Shown in pieces: positions 22,733-34,700 of a stretch of DNA of 64,000 nucleotides. This DNA is from Hominifimenecus microfluidus. Its GTDB lineage: Bacteria; Bacillota; Clostridia; Lachnospirales; Lachnospiraceae. A program made the translations under genes and the position numbers. The stretch is from the NCBI GenBank assembly GCA_020687485.1, contig JAJEQR010000018.1:1-64000 (forward strand), in the 5' to 3' direction. Positions within the stretch are counted from its first letter, which is position 1. Each line of letters opens with the position of its first letter. Below the pieces are notes generated by a model. It made no database searches and had not been told where the DNA came from. It saw only the letters and a list, made by a program, of their open reading frames with translations.

Positions 22733-25114
22733 ATGGGTTTATTTACAGACGGATTTAAGTTATTAAAGAAGGCGAGTGAGCCTTTGTATAAGACACCTAA
22801 ATCCATTCAGGAAACCATAGAGATTATGGCGGTGGCTGAAAACGGCATTTTTGAAGTAAGCAAAAATAAGTATTCCAAATGCTACCGCTTTCAGGACATC
22901 AATTACACAACAGCAACGGAGGATGAGCAGATCGGCATATTTGAGAGATACTGCAAGTTCTTAAATTCGCTGGACTGTAATTATAAGATTACGATCAACA
23001 ATAAGAATAAAAACATGGATGAACTCCGTGACAAGGTTCTGATTGCTGAGAAAAACGATGGCTTCAATAATTATAGAAGAATCTACAATGACATCATTGA
23101 GGAGAAGATTATTGAGGGCAGACAGGGGATTGAGCAGGAGAGATACCTGACAATCACAATTGAGAGAAAGAACTTCGAGGAGGCAAAGGCACAGTTTGCA
23201 ACCCTTGAGGCAACGATACACAAGGCTTTCATTGAGCTTGGTGCGGAGATTGTACCACTTAATGGCAATGAGAGACTGAAAGTGCTCTATGACTATTATC
23301 ATCTTGGAGATGAGGGCAGTTTTGATTTTGATATCAAAAAGGCAAAGAAGGTCGGGGCAGATTTTAGAAATGATCTGTGCAATGGGATGGTGAAATATTT
23401 CCCGGACCATTTTGAGGATGAGAGTAAATTCTGCAAGGCACTTTTTATCAAAAAGTATCCGAGCAGTTTGTCAGACAGATTCATCAATGAGATTACTTCC
23501 CTTCCGGTTCATTCCATCACGAGCATTGATGTGGTGCCTGTTCCCAAGGATCTGACAACAAAGGTGCTTCAGAAGAAATACCTTGGTATTGAGTCGGATA
23601 TCATCAAGCAGCAGAGAGTCCGTAATAAGAATAACGATTTTTCTACGGAAATCTCATATGCCAAGAGAACGGAGAAAAAGGAGATTGAGGAAATCATGGA
23701 TGATGTCCGTGAGAATGACCAGTGCCTTTTCTTTGTGGGAGTAACCATTATTCTTATGGCAGAAAGCAAGAAGGAGCTTGAGAGTGTATGTGAGACTGTG
23801 GAGACTATCGGAAAGCGTAATAGCTGCACGATTGATACACACTACTTAAAGCAGAGGGAAGCACTCAACACAGCACTTCCGATTGGTGTAAGACAGGTGG
23901 AGACAATGCGTACCCTTCTTACCCAGTCACTTGCGGTGCTTATGCCATTTAATGTGCAGGAATTAAATGACAGCACAGGGAACTATTATGGCATCAACCA
24001 GATCAGCAAGAATGTGAATATCGGCAACAGAAAGAAGCTTATTAACGGAAATGGATTTGTTTTCGGAGTGCCGGGTTCCGGTAAATCTTTTTTCTGCAAG
24101 ATGGAGATGGGCAGCGTATTCTTGTCGGGTGATGATGAGATAATCGTCATAGATCCAATGAACGAATACTTTGATATTGCTGAGACTTATGGTGGAACAG
24201 TGGTAAATATGTCCACCTACACGGATAACTATGTGAATCCGCTGGAGATGGATGTGTGGAGCCTTGATCCGAATGATTCCAAGGGAATGGTAAGAGAAAA
24301 GGGCGAGTTTATGCTTGGACTTTGTGAGCAGTGTATCGGAGACAGCTTAAATTCGAGACAGAAGTCAATCATTGACCGCTGTGTGAGAAAACTGTATATC
24401 GACATTGCAAGGAGCAAAGAGAAGTATATCCCGGTGATGAGTGATTTTTACGATATCCTTATGGCACAGCCGGAGGATGAGGCAAAGGACATTGCATTGT
24501 CTTTGGAGCTTTTCGTAAATGGTTCACTTAATATCTTCAATCATCAGACAAATGTGGATGTGGATAACAAATTCACAGTATATGGCATCAGGGACTTAGG
24601 TACGGAGCTTAGTCCTATCACAATGCTTGTCATGATGGAGTCTATTCAGAACAGGATTGTTGAGAATGGTAAGAGAGGCAAGGCAACATGGCTCTATATT
24701 GATGAGTTTCACGTCCTGCTTAATTCCGAGTATTCTGCAAAATATCTGCAGCAGCTCTGGAAGAAAGTAAGAAAGCAGGGAGGACTTTGTACCGGTATCA
24801 CGCAGAATGTCGTCGATCTGTTGCAGAACTATACAGCAACCACAATGCTTGCAAACTCTGAGTTTGTGGCACTCTTAAAACAGGCGAATACAGACAGTTC
24901 CAAGATGGCGGAAGTTATCGGGGTATCAGAGGCACAGCTAAGATTCGTAACCAATACTGCATCGGGAATGGGACTTATCAAGTGTGGCTCGGTGGTGATT
25001 CCGTTTGATAATCAGATTAGTAAGGATACAGATTTGTACAGGCTGTATAATACCAACATTCATGAGAAGATTGCAGAACAGAAGAAACGTGAAATGCAGA
25101 ATAATGTCGAATAA
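22733..25114 (+). CDS. VirB4-like conjugation ATPase (CD1110 type)
   Basis: A 793-residue VirB4-type ATPase powering the mating channel. Walker A is VPGSGKSFF near residues 445-453 and Walker B is WLYIDEFHVLL near 650-660. The QNVVDLLQNY motif and the end NLYNTNIHEKI-like segment (YRLYNTNIHEKIAEQKK) fit the family. The N-terminal 400 residues form the VirB4 N-terminal domain with many charged helices; there is no clear membrane segment, so it is probably peripheral, bound to the PrgI protein. The length is normal for the C. difficile-type group. Confidence 0.92.
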   Translation: MGLFTDGFKLLKKASEPLYKTPKSIQETIEIMAVAENGIFEVSKNKYSKCYRFQDINYTTATEDEQIGIFERYCKFLNSLDCNYKITINNKNKNMDELRDKVLIAEKNDGFNNYRRIYNDIIEEKIIEGRQGIEQERYLTITIERKNFEEAKAQFATLEATIHKAFIELGAEIVPLNGNERLKVLYDYYHLGDEGSFDFDIKKAKKVGADFRNDLCNGMVKYFPDHFEDESKFCKALFIKKYPSSLSDRFINEITSLPVHSITSIDVVPVPKDLTTKVLQKKYLGIESDIIKQQRVRNKNNDFSTEISYAKRTEKKEIEEIMDDVRENDQCLFFVGVTIILMAESKKELESVCETVETIGKRNSCTIDTHYLKQREALNTALPIGVRQVETMRTLLTQSLAVLMPFNVQELNDSTGNYYGINQISKNVNIGNRKKLINGNGFVFGVPGSGKSFFCKMEMGSVFLSGDDEIIVIDPMNEYFDIAETYGGTVVNMSTYTDNYVNPLEMDVWSLDPNDSKGMVREKGEFMLGLCEQCIGDSLNSRQKSIIDRCVRKLYIDIARSKEKYIPVMSDFYDILMAQPEDEAKDIALSLELFVNGSLNIFNHQTNVDVDNKFTVYGIRDLGTELSPITMLVMMESIQNRIVENGKRGKATWLYIDEFHVLLNSEYSAKYLQQLWKKVRKQGGLCTGITQNVVDLLQNYTATTMLANSEFVALLKQANTDSSKMAEVIGVSEAQLRFVTNTASGMGLIKCGSVVIPFDNQISKDTDLYRLYNTNIHEKIAEQKKREMQNNVE

Positions 25115-25150
25115 AGTTGATAGAGGTCGTAATTTGTGACCTCAAAGCAT

Positions 25151-25174
25151 AGCCATCCGGGAAGCTGGGTGGCT
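25151..25174 (+). promoter_or_regulatory. Hairpin before the NlpC/P60 gene
   Basis: AGCCATCC (25151-25158) pairs with GGGTGGCT (25167-25174), followed by GTTTTG. It is a weak terminator or processing hairpin between the VirB4 and cell-wall hydrolase genes. Confidence 0.5.
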
Positions 25175-25207
25175 GTTTTGCATATTGAGTGAAAGAAGGT
25201 GAGAACA

Positions 25208-27130
25208 TTGAAGATAAAGAAAGTGGATGACAAGCCAATGGTCATTCACACCAAGGAGAAAGCCAAGATTCATGCCCACGAACCAAAGGGAGCCAAGATT
25301 AAAGGCAGCAACATCTATACAGTAGAGAGAGGTCCTAAGACTATCGGTGCAAAGGTATCTGATGATAAAAAGAAGTCCTATCGCAAGAGTACCATTCATC
25401 AGTTGGAGCCGAAGAATAAGGGATTATCAAGATTCAAGCGAAACCTTAAAGAATCCAACACTTCCATCAAGACCAAGAACACGAATCTTCACATTGCAGG
25501 AAGAACAGGAGCACTTGCAGCTGGGGCAGTAACGGAGCAGGTGGAAGGCGGGCATGAGGTATCGCAGGCAGCATATCTTGCATATGAATCAAGCCGACCT
25601 GTTACCGGAACTGCTTCTAAGGGTGCAGCACTTTTCAGGAAAAAGGCGGCAGCCGAGGCAAAGAAGCGTATCAAGAAGGTAGAGGCAGGAAAGAAGCTGG
25701 CAAAAAAGACAGCAAAGAAAGCTACCAAAGATACAGCCAAGACGGTAGCTAAAGAGACGGCAAAAGAAACCGCCAAGACAACTGCCAAGGTTGCAACAAA
25801 AACTGCGACAAAGGCAGCTGCTACAGCGGCAGGAACAGCGGTTGCACCGGGAGTTGGTACTGCAATCGGCATGGCAGCCGGATATGCTGCAGGTGTGTCC
25901 ATAGAGGTCAAGGATGAAAAGATGACCAACCGGAGCAGGAAGATAAAATTCTTTCTGGATAAGATGAAAGCACAGGAGAATCAGACAGACAGCGTGGCAA
26001 AACTGGTAAAGGATCTGATTGTGCGAAAAGCGATTACCTGGGTAAAGGCAGCTGCACCGATTATCGGACTGGTGCTTTTATTACTTGTTCTTGTAGTTGC
26101 CATGATTGCGGTTCCGGTTATAGCGGTGATAGCAATCCTTTACAATTCTCCATTTGCTTTATTTCTGCCACCACTTGAATCAGGAGATACCGTGCAGACA
26201 GTAACGAGTGCTTATGTGCAGGAGTTTAACCGGGATGTGAATACGAAAGTGAATGAGCATACCGGATATGACCTTGGAGAGCTTGTATATGTGGATTATG
26301 AAGGTATGGAAGAAAACCCAAGCAATTACTATGACATCATGGCAGTCTATATGGTCAAGCATGGTGTCGGAGATACAGCAACAGTCATGAATGATACTTC
26401 AAAAGGCTGGCTGCAGGCAGTTGTAAATGATATGTGTTCATACACCACAAGCACCGGAACAAAGGATGTGGAAGAAACGGATGCAGACGGCAATGTAACT
26501 ACTGTCACAAAGTCGGTTCTGTATGTGAATGTCACACTAAAATCGTACAGGGATATGATTTCGGTCTATGGATTTAATTCTGATCAGGTGGAAATGCTTG
26601 AGCAGATCATGAGTCCGGAGTTTATGGGACAGCTTGGATATGCCGGAAGCGGAAGTGGTGGCGGAGGCGGAAGTCCGGGAGTAAGCTCCATGACTGAGGA
26701 TGAAATCAATGCCATCCTTAGTGGAATTACAGACAGCAGGCAGAAAACAGTTTGCTCCTATGCACTTCACAGAGTTGGCTTTCCTTATAGTCAAGATTTA
26801 AGAGATAGCGGTAACTATTATGACTGCAGCTCCTTAGCCTATTATTCATGGAAGGATGCAGGTGTGGATATTAGTTACGGTGGTGCAACCACAGCGGCAG
26901 CGGAGGCACAGGGACTGGATGAAGCCGGAAAGACTGTTTCCTTTGATGAGTTACAGCCGGGAGACCTTATCTTTTACAGTTTTACAAGTAATGGAAGATA
27001 TAAGAACATCAGCCATGTGGCAGTATACGTCGGAAATGGCAAGGTGGTAGAGGCACTTAATGAAAGTCTTGGCGTTGTTTACAGGGATGTGGCAAGCACA
27101 GGGAAGATAGTTGTGATAGGAAGACCATAA
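25208..27130 (+). CDS. NlpC/P60 cell-wall hydrolase of the mating apparatus (CD1108 type)
   Basis: About 640 residues. The start is TTG 25208 with AAGGTGAG upstream; GTG 25199 is an alternative. Residues 1-130 are basic and cytoplasmic. A repetitive Lys/Ala/Thr helix follows near 140-210 (motifs AKKTAKKATKDTAK, KTTAKVATKTATKAA), then a membrane helix near 275-310 (IIGLVLLLLVLVVAMIAV). The outer part has a domain of unknown type, a Gly/Ser linker, and a C-terminal NlpC/P60 peptidase with Cys in YDCSSLAYY and His in ISHVAVYVG. It would open peptidoglycan for the channel, the VirB1-like task in Gram-positive conjugation. No lysozyme-like domain is seen, unlike many relatives with two hydrolase domains. 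Confidence 0.88.
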   Translation: MKIKKVDDKPMVIHTKEKAKIHAHEPKGAKIKGSNIYTVERGPKTIGAKVSDDKKKSYRKSTIHQLEPKNKGLSRFKRNLKESNTSIKTKNTNLHIAGRTGALAAGAVTEQVEGGHEVSQAAYLAYESSRPVTGTASKGAALFRKKAAAEAKKRIKKVEAGKKLAKKTAKKATKDTAKTVAKETAKETAKTTAKVATKTATKAAATAAGTAVAPGVGTAIGMAAGYAAGVSIEVKDEKMTNRSRKIKFFLDKMKAQENQTDSVAKLVKDLIVRKAITWVKAAAPIIGLVLLLLVLVVAMIAVPVIAVIAILYNSPFALFLPPLESGDTVQTVTSAYVQEFNRDVNTKVNEHTGYDLGELVYVDYEGMEENPSNYYDIMAVYMVKHGVGDTATVMNDTSKGWLQAVVNDMCSYTTSTGTKDVEETDADGNVTTVTKSVLYVNVTLKSYRDMISVYGFNSDQVEMLEQIMSPEFMGQLGYAGSGSGGGGGSPGVSSMTEDEINAILSGITDSRQKTVCSYALHRVGFPYSQDLRDSGNYYDCSSLAYYSWKDAGVDISYGGATTAAAEAQGLDEAGKTVSFDELQPGDLIFYSFTSNGRYKNISHVAVYVGNGKVVEALNESLGVVYRDVASTGKIVVIGRP

Positions 27131-27180
27131 CAGGAAATTTGCAGAGAGGGCATAGTCCCTCTCTGAGACTGGAGGTAAGA

Positions 27181-28077
27181 ATGGATTTAAAAGATATTAT
27201 ACTGGTAACAGAAAACGACAGGGGAACAGAGACAAATATGCTGATGACTCTGGATGATTATAAGAGTTTTATAGCAGTTGATGACATGTCAGAGCTTGCA
27301 GACAATTTGTTGCAGCTTGGAAGGACGCTTGGTAAAGCAGATAACTTCACAGAGTATTACAGGGCAGCAAATGTAACGGTATCTGCGAGATTCTGTCTGG
27401 ATGATATTCAGCTGGGACACTTTCTTCAGGGATTTTATAACGATTCCAAAGAATTTCGGTTTGATAAAGAAGCCAGTTCTTATGAATGTGTTGCAAAGCT
27501 TAAGGAGATTGGAATGACCGATAAGGGCTGGGTGGATGATTTTAACCTGCATTATGAAATGGAGAACCGCTCATTTGAAAGGGGACAGACATTTCATAAC
27601 TTCAATGACCATGATTACATGGTGCTTGAAGCATTATCACCAAGAAATCTTGTGGTGATGGATATGAAGTCAGGTTCTCTTACAATCGCCCTTGGTGCGA
27701 CAGAGTATAAGCGTTATCCGAAGGATGAGAAGCCTACAAAGGACAATACCACAATCGGGGTATCGTGGGAGCATGGCATTTATCTTGGTTCCACACTCTC
27801 AACCACGAATTTCAAGGCATACAAGAGGGAGTATGGCACACCGGAAAAGATAGAGGATATCTATGATTACAGGGCAAAGCTAAAGCAGAAGTTCTATTTT
27901 TTTCAGGATATGTCAAAGGATGATGATGTACCAAAGAAGCTGCAGAATGACTTCCTTCACCAGATGTATGAGGATTTCGGAACGATTGAAGAGGATTGTT
28001 TTTACGACAGGCTGGAAGATGGAAAGTACGATAAGGGCTTTAAGGAAAGACAGGTAAAGGAAGAAAAGAGCCGGTGA
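27181..28077 (+). CDS. Unrecognised transfer-operon protein
   Basis: A 298-residue acidic cytoplasmic protein. ATG 27181 has GGAGG nine bases upstream; a hairpin (AGAGAGGG/CCCTCTCT, 27143-27164) lies in the short gap before it. Segments such as LGHFLQGFYNDSKEFRFD and GMTDKGWVDDFNLHYEMENR look like a conserved globular fold, and a conserved-looking core reads NFNDHDYMVLEALSPRNLVV. The C-terminus is highly charged. No confident family. Its place after the hydrolase matches DUF-type antirestriction or regulatory proteins in related elements. Confidence 0.6.
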   Translation: MDLKDIILVTENDRGTETNMLMTLDDYKSFIAVDDMSELADNLLQLGRTLGKADNFTEYYRAANVTVSARFCLDDIQLGHFLQGFYNDSKEFRFDKEASSYECVAKLKEIGMTDKGWVDDFNLHYEMENRSFERGQTFHNFNDHDYMVLEALSPRNLVVMDMKSGSLTIALGATEYKRYPKDEKPTKDNTTIGVSWEHGIYLGSTLSTTNFKAYKREYGTPEKIEDIYDYRAKLKQKFYFFQDMSKDDDVPKKLQNDFLHQMYEDFGTIEEDCFYDRLEDGKYDKGFKERQVKEEKSR

Positions 28078-28104
28078 TGAGATTTTTACAGGAGGCGATA
28101 TCAT

Positions 28105-28323
28105 ATGGAACAGGAATTTGATGTTGAGATAAAAGAAGTGCTTTCACGAGTACAGAAAGTAAAGGCAGAGTCGCTTGACGATGCCATCAATAAGGCAATG
28201 GATATGTATTATGCAGAGCAGATAGTCCTTGGAGCAGAGGACATGAAGGGAGTTGATTTTGGGCCTATCAGCGAAGGTCAGCCCCCTTCTTCATTAAAAG
28301 AAAACGGAGGAAAAGCAAGATGA
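28105..28323 (+). CDS. DpnD/PcfM-family small protein
   Basis: A 72-residue acidic protein beginning MEQEFDVEIKEVLSRVQKV, with the DAINKAMDMYYAEQIVL helix typical of the DpnD/PcfM family (one beta hairpin plus a helix). Members are encoded on pCF10 and many conjugative elements; function is unknown. GGAGGC precedes ATG 28105. The stop overlaps the next start by 4 bases. Confidence 0.75.
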   Translation: MEQEFDVEIKEVLSRVQKVKAESLDDAINKAMDMYYAEQIVLGAEDMKGVDFGPISEGQPPSSLKENGGKAR

Positions 28324-28688
28324 AAAGTGATTCAACAACAGTAATTAAGAACATGGAGTTTTTAGTAAAGGAACTTCATAAGGAGTGGGACAGATCGGGT
28401 GCTTCTAAGGCATCCGTTATTATTTCCCTTGAGGAAGTAGATGGTATCAATGATAAGTTAAAAGAGATTATCTATCAGACACATAAGTCAGTCGATGAGG
28501 ATGAGCTGACCTTTAAACAGAGCATTGCAAAGTCCAAGGAGTGCTATGTGCTTCTTCGTGTGGTGCGTAAGATTGCAAAGAAAAAGGATAAATGCGAAAA
28601 ACAGGCAATCGACAATGAATTTGCAATCGAGCTGGATAAGGATGAGTTAAAGCTATTTAAGGGATCGTTTGCAGAGATGTTTAAGTAG
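28320..28688 (+). CDS. Unrecognised small helical protein
   Basis: A 122-residue, mostly helical, lysine- and glutamate-rich protein that starts on an ATGA overlap with the DpnD/PcfM gene and has GGAGGAAAAG upstream. Segments [18 protein letters not shown] and [19 protein letters not shown] suggest a coiled hairpin. No family recognised. It lies just before the giant helicase gene and is likely translated with its neighbours. Confidence 0.55.
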   Translation: MKSDSTTVIKNMEFLVKELHKEWDRSGASKASVIISLEEVDGINDKLKEIIYQTHKSVDEDELTFKQSIAKSKECYVLLRVVRKIAKKKDKCEKQAIDNEFAIELDKDELKLFKGSFAEMFK

Positions 28689-28702
28689 AGGAGGACAAAG
28701 GT

Positions 28703-31700
28703 ATGGGCGTTGATATGAAGGTCAAAGCGATATACGATTCTGAGATTGGTAACATCACCAGATCAGAAAAGAACTGGAAGGATGTGTTAAAGGTCGCAGG
28801 TCAGTTATACCGCTATGAATTTGACAATATCGTTATGGTAACAGCTCAGAGACCTCCGGAAAAAAGCACACTCATGGCAGATTATGATACCTGGAAAAAG
28901 GTGGGAAGATATGTAAAGCGTGGTGCGAAAGGCTGCGCTATCTTCCCGTCGAGGGCACTGAATCCACGCATGAGGTATATCTTTGATATCAGTGATACCG
29001 GAGGGAAGAATGTCAAACTGACATGGGACCTTGATGGAGAAAATCTTAAGGATTATCTGGATTTTCTTGTATCAGAAGGTCAGATTGAGCAGTACGATAA
29101 CAGCGACAGGGAGTCTCTAAAAAATATATTAAAACAGTTTACAGGAACAGATGTTTGGTTTATAATAAAAGAAGAGTTCGGAAACCGAATGACCGAGCTT
29201 ATGCAGCTATCAGGTAGTGTGATAAAGGAAGAAAGTAAGAAACGCAATGGCTTACAGCAGGAAATGGACATGGAGCAGCTTGTATATGCAAGTGTCATGT
29301 ATGCTGTAGGGACGAGATGCGGATTTGACTTATCTGTGCAAGAACAGGATTTTAGTCAGATCGTAAATATCAAAGACGAAGAGATCATTTACCGTCTTGG
29401 TTCCATTGTATGCGATGTCTCCTGTAGTGTTCTTAGAGAATTTAGTCGTAACTTAAAGGCAATCGAGAGCGAAAGGAGAATTGGATATGTTAGAAGAAAT
29501 GACTTACAAGGAAGTGGACGGACTGCTTTATCCGCAGATAGAGATGCCGGACGAGACGGAGGATCTCACGAAGCTGGGCAAATACGGAAGGATGGCGATG
29601 AACTATCTAAAGGAGAACGAGCCGGCAAGATACAAGACGCTGATGAGATTCGGGAAGATGTACGAGAAGATGTCAGCGGTAGAGGAGGAAGCGAACCAGC
29701 TGTACGACCAGTTAGAGATGCAGTATCTGGCGAAGCACAAGCCACAGAATCCGTCATCGACAATGGAGATGTGGAAGATAAGAGAGCAGGCGAAGATGCA
29801 GGCAGAGGAAGTGGTACTCCATCAGATAGTGATGCGATTCCACTAGAATCAGATGATACAGAACTGAATAGGGAACTTGATGAAATCAATTCATTGGGTG
29901 TCAGTAAGGAAGCCGAATATACACAGGCTTCCTTTTTTTTCGACCAGAACGGGCAGGCAAGCATTGGCACCATTCATACTGAGGACGAAAACAATAATCA
30001 GCTTATGCGTCAGTTCGAGCAGGACAGAAAAGCTGCATTAGCAGGTAAATACAATTATCTGAATCCCAAAAAGTCTGCAACAGTACCAGGTGAGTATATC
30101 AAACAGGTGCTTATGAGAGGTACAGGCTTTGTCGGTGGCAAGGGCAGGGTATGCAAGATTTTTGAAACAGAGATTGATGCAGGAACCAGGGCAAAGCGTA
30201 TCAAAGCAGAGTATGGTCAGGGAGGTGCAGGCTGGCCGGTTGACGGACTAGGGCTGCACGGATATGACACATTTCATGGGAATGGACTGCGTTTTCAGTG
30301 GCGAGATGAGGATGGAGAGGTTGAAGGATATGTTTCGTGGAAAGATATCGAAAAAGAGCTTGGTGTCCTTATTCTTACAGGAGAATACCAGTCTGAGACA
30401 CCTCGTATTGATGAGCTTGCGATGGACGGACTCCGTGAGGATGATGAGGTCATTGATGCCGAATACCGGGAAGTGGAACCGGAGGAGGCAGAATCAGAGA
30501 TTGATGATTATGCAATACCGGATGAGCCGGAGAGCTATGCTTCTAACAGAGATTATGTAAGTGCAAAAGGCATGACACCACAGGAAACTGCCGATGAAGA
30601 CCGCATGGTAACACAGGCAGAATATGGTGCAGAGATAGAAGCTGAAACATCTGAAAAAGATCCGTCAGAGCTTCAGTATATTACACCGATTGATTATTCC
30701 AAGCGTATTGCAGAGCTTGATGAAGACCTGCGTGATGCGGCGGAGATTCTTGTAACAGATTGCAGCTGCTACACTCCGTTTAGGGCATTCCTTATGGATG
30801 TGGTGCAGTCTGATTTTGCATTTATGCCCAATAAACTTGACCTTATCAGGGATATTGCATTAGGGACAGATAATGCAGAAAGAAAGGCATATTCCAACAA
30901 TAAGTATGGTCTTGTGGAGTACTCAATCAGAAGCGGATATGTGAAGATCAACTATAAGAACAGGAATGGTGTGCGTAAGGAAGGTGCACTCGATTGGCGT
31001 GAGTTATACGAGATTTTATCCTATATGGTAAAACAGCCATTTTACTGTGGAGAAGACCAGAAAAAGTATTATCAGGAGACAAAGCAGAAAGCTGACAGGG
31101 ATAAGATGAATCCGGTCTATAAGAGATTCTTTGATATCGAGGATAGTGTAAAAGCCAATCGTCTTGAAACCAGGGAAAGAGCAATAGTGAATGGCTGGGA
31201 AACCAAGATTGATGAGAATGGACATGTGGTTTCAGATGATGCAGTATCTGTGGATGATATTCAGGCTGATACAGAATCACAGGAAACTGTAGATTTTACA
31301 CCAAAGCAGGAACCAGTACAGCAAGTAGAAAGTCTTGAAAATGAGAAGAATGTTGCCGGGAAGACGAAGCACAACTTCCACTATAATCTCTGGGAAATGG
31401 AAAAAGGTGGAGCTAAGACCAGATACCAGTGGAATATGGATGCAATCCGCACTTTAAAGCAGATTGAATCAGAAAACAGGCTTGCCACACCGGAGGAGCA
31501 GAAAGTTCTGTCGAAGTTTGTCGGATGGGGCGGACTGTCACAGGCATTTGATGAGAATAATGAAAGCTGGAGCAAAGAGTACAAAGAACTCAAAGAGATG
31601 TTATCGGATGAAGAGTATGCTGCAGCTAGGGCAACAGTAAACAATGCCTTTTACACTTCACCGGAGATTGCCATGTGCATGAACTCGGCACTTGTCCAGT

Positions 31701-34700
31701 TTGGTTTCAGAGGCGGCAATGTATTAGAGCCATCTATGGGTATCGGTAACTTCTTTGGAAGTATGCCGGCACCAATGCAGAGAAGCAAGCTGTATGGGGT
31801 GGAGCTTGACAGCATTTCAGGAAGAATTGCAAAGCAGCTTTATCAGAATGCCAATATCAGTATCACAGGATTTGAGAATACCACATATCCGGATAACTTC
31901 TTTGATGTGGTTGTCGGAAATGTGCCATTTGGTGATTACAAGGTATTTGATCCAAAGTACAACAAATATAACTTCCGTATCCACGATTATTTTCTGGCAA
32001 AAGCACTTGACCAGGTAAGACCAGGAGGCATGGTTGCTGTAATCACCACAAAGGGAACACTTGATAAGGCAAATCCTACTATCCGAAAGTATCTGGCTGA
32101 AAGAGCAGAGCTTGTGGGAGCAGTAAGACTTCCGAATACAGCATTTAAAGATAATGCAGGAACTGAAGTGACAGCAGATATCCTGTTTTTGCAGAAGAGG
32201 GAGAGAAAGATTGATATTGAGCCTGACTGGGTCCACCTTGGTGTAACTGAGAATGGCATTGCAGTCAACTCTTATTTTGCAGAGCATCCGGAGATGATGC
32301 TTGGATCTATGGAATATGATACAAGGATTTATGGACAGGACAGCAGATATACAGTCTGTGTGAATAATGATGAGAACTTCAATATGTACGAGGCTCTCAA
32401 TAAGGCAATCGGAAATATCAAAGCCCAGATGACAGATTTTGAGAGAGTGGCAGATGAGGCGGAGCAGACAGAGGAAGTTATCCCGGCTGATCCGGATGTG
32501 AGAAACTACACTTACACATTTTATGAAGGAAAGCTCTATTACAGGGAAAATTCCGAGATGGTAAGAAAAGAAGTATCAAAGACTGCTGAGGAGCGAATCA
32601 GAAGCCTTGATGAAATCAGACAGATAACAAGAGAGCTGATTGATATCCAGATGGATGGCTGCAGCGAGGAGGAGCTTTCTGATAAGCAGAGACTTCTTAA
32701 TGTAAAATATGATTCATTCGCTAAGCAGTATGGAGCCATTACTTCAAAAGCAAACAGGGCGGCATTCAGGGATGACAGCGATTATCCTCTACTTTGCAGT
32801 CTTGAGGAAGTAAATGAAGATGGGCAGGTGAAAAAAGCGGATATGTTTTATAAGCAGACGATTAAGGCAAAAACTGTCATAGAGAGAGTTGAGACTGCCG
32901 TGGAAGCATTAAATGTATCCGTCAATGAGTTTGGATATGTAAACCTTGCCTATATGCTCTCTATTTATGAGCCTGATATCACAGATGAGCTTGAAAAATT
33001 AAAAAATCGTAGTAACGACTCAAGTGAACAAATACCGGTGGAAACAATAGCACAGCTCAAAAGAACAGCGCTCACAAAAGAGCTTGAAGGTCTCATCTTC
33101 CTAAATCCTGACCGCTACAACGAGAACAATCCGGATATCGGCTGGGAGACAGCAGACGAGTATCTTTCCGGAAATGTGAGAGACAAGCTTCGTGTAGCAA
33201 AGGCTATGGCAGCGGATACAGACAATCCACAGGCAGAAAGATTTGCAGGCAATGTGGCAGCACTTGAAAAGGTGCAGCCGGAGTGGATTGAAGCCTCGGA
33301 TATTGATGTAAAGATTGGCACGACATGGATTGAGCCGCTTGATTATGAGCAGTTTATCTATGAGCTTCTCAATACACCAAGAAGAGCAAGGGCAGTCAGA
33401 AGCCAGTTTTACAATACAGGCATTCAGGTACACTTAAATAAGATGAGCATGGAATGGTTCATCGAGAATAAGAGCATGGATAAGCATTCAGTGGCAGCTA
33501 CTAAGACCTATGGTACAAGCCGCATGGATGCTTATTCTATTTTTGAGGATACGCTGAATCTTAAAACTGTAACAGTCAGGGACAGGATTGATGATGGTGA
33601 TGGCAGGTATCATTACGAAGTCAATAAGAACGAGACAATGCTTGCAAGGGAAAAACAGAACATGATCAAGGAGAAGTTCAAGGAATGGCTGTTTTCAGAG
33701 CCGGAACGCAGACAGAAATATGTGGAGTATTATAACGAGACATTCAATAATATCCGCCTGCGTGAGTATGACGGAAGCCACTTACAGTTTCCGGGAATGA
33801 ATCCGGCGATTGAGCTAAAGCCTCATCAGAAGAATGCGGTGGCAAGAATCCTTCTCGGAGGAAACACACTGCTTGCACACTGTGTCGGTGCCGGAAAGTC
33901 CTTTGAGATGATGGCTGCCTGCATGGAGCAGAAGAGACTTGGACTTGCCAATAAGACAATCATGGTTGTTCCAAAGCCACTTATCGGGCAGACTGCATCA
34001 GAGTTTTTAAGGCTTTATCCGTCAGCAAATATCTTAGTTGCCACAGAGCGTGATTTTGAAAAGAGCCGTAGAAAGCAGTTTGTATCAAGGATTGCAACAG
34101 GTGACTATGACTGTATTATCATGTCACACTCGCAGTTTGAGAAAATCCCAATCTCCGCAGAGAGAAAGGAGCGGATGCTTAACGAGCAGATTGATGAAAT
34201 CAGCTATGCGATTGATGAGATGAAGGAGCGTAATGGAGAAAGATGGACTGTAAAACAGATGGAAAGCCAGAAGAAAAAGCTGGAGGAACAGCTGAAATCT
34301 CTATCTGATGAGAGCAGGAAGGATGACCTCATTACCTTTGAGGAGCTTGGTGTAGATTCTATCATGGTAGACGAGGCACATAATTTTAAGAACCTTGCAA
34401 TTTTTTCCAAGATGAATAATGTGTCAGGTATCAGCAGCAGTGGAGCGAAGAAGTCAACGGATATGCAGCTTAAATGCCAGTATCTATCAGAGATAAATGA
34501 TGGCAGAGGCATTGTATTTGCAACAGGTACACCAATATCCAATACCATGTGTGAGATGTATGTCATGCAGCTTTACTTACAGAAAGCGGCACTTGAAGAG
34601 ATGGGGATTTATCACTTTGATTCATGGGCAGCAAACTTTGGTGAAGTGACAACAGCACTTGAGCTTACTGTAGAGGGAAGCGGATTCCGTTTTAAGAGCA

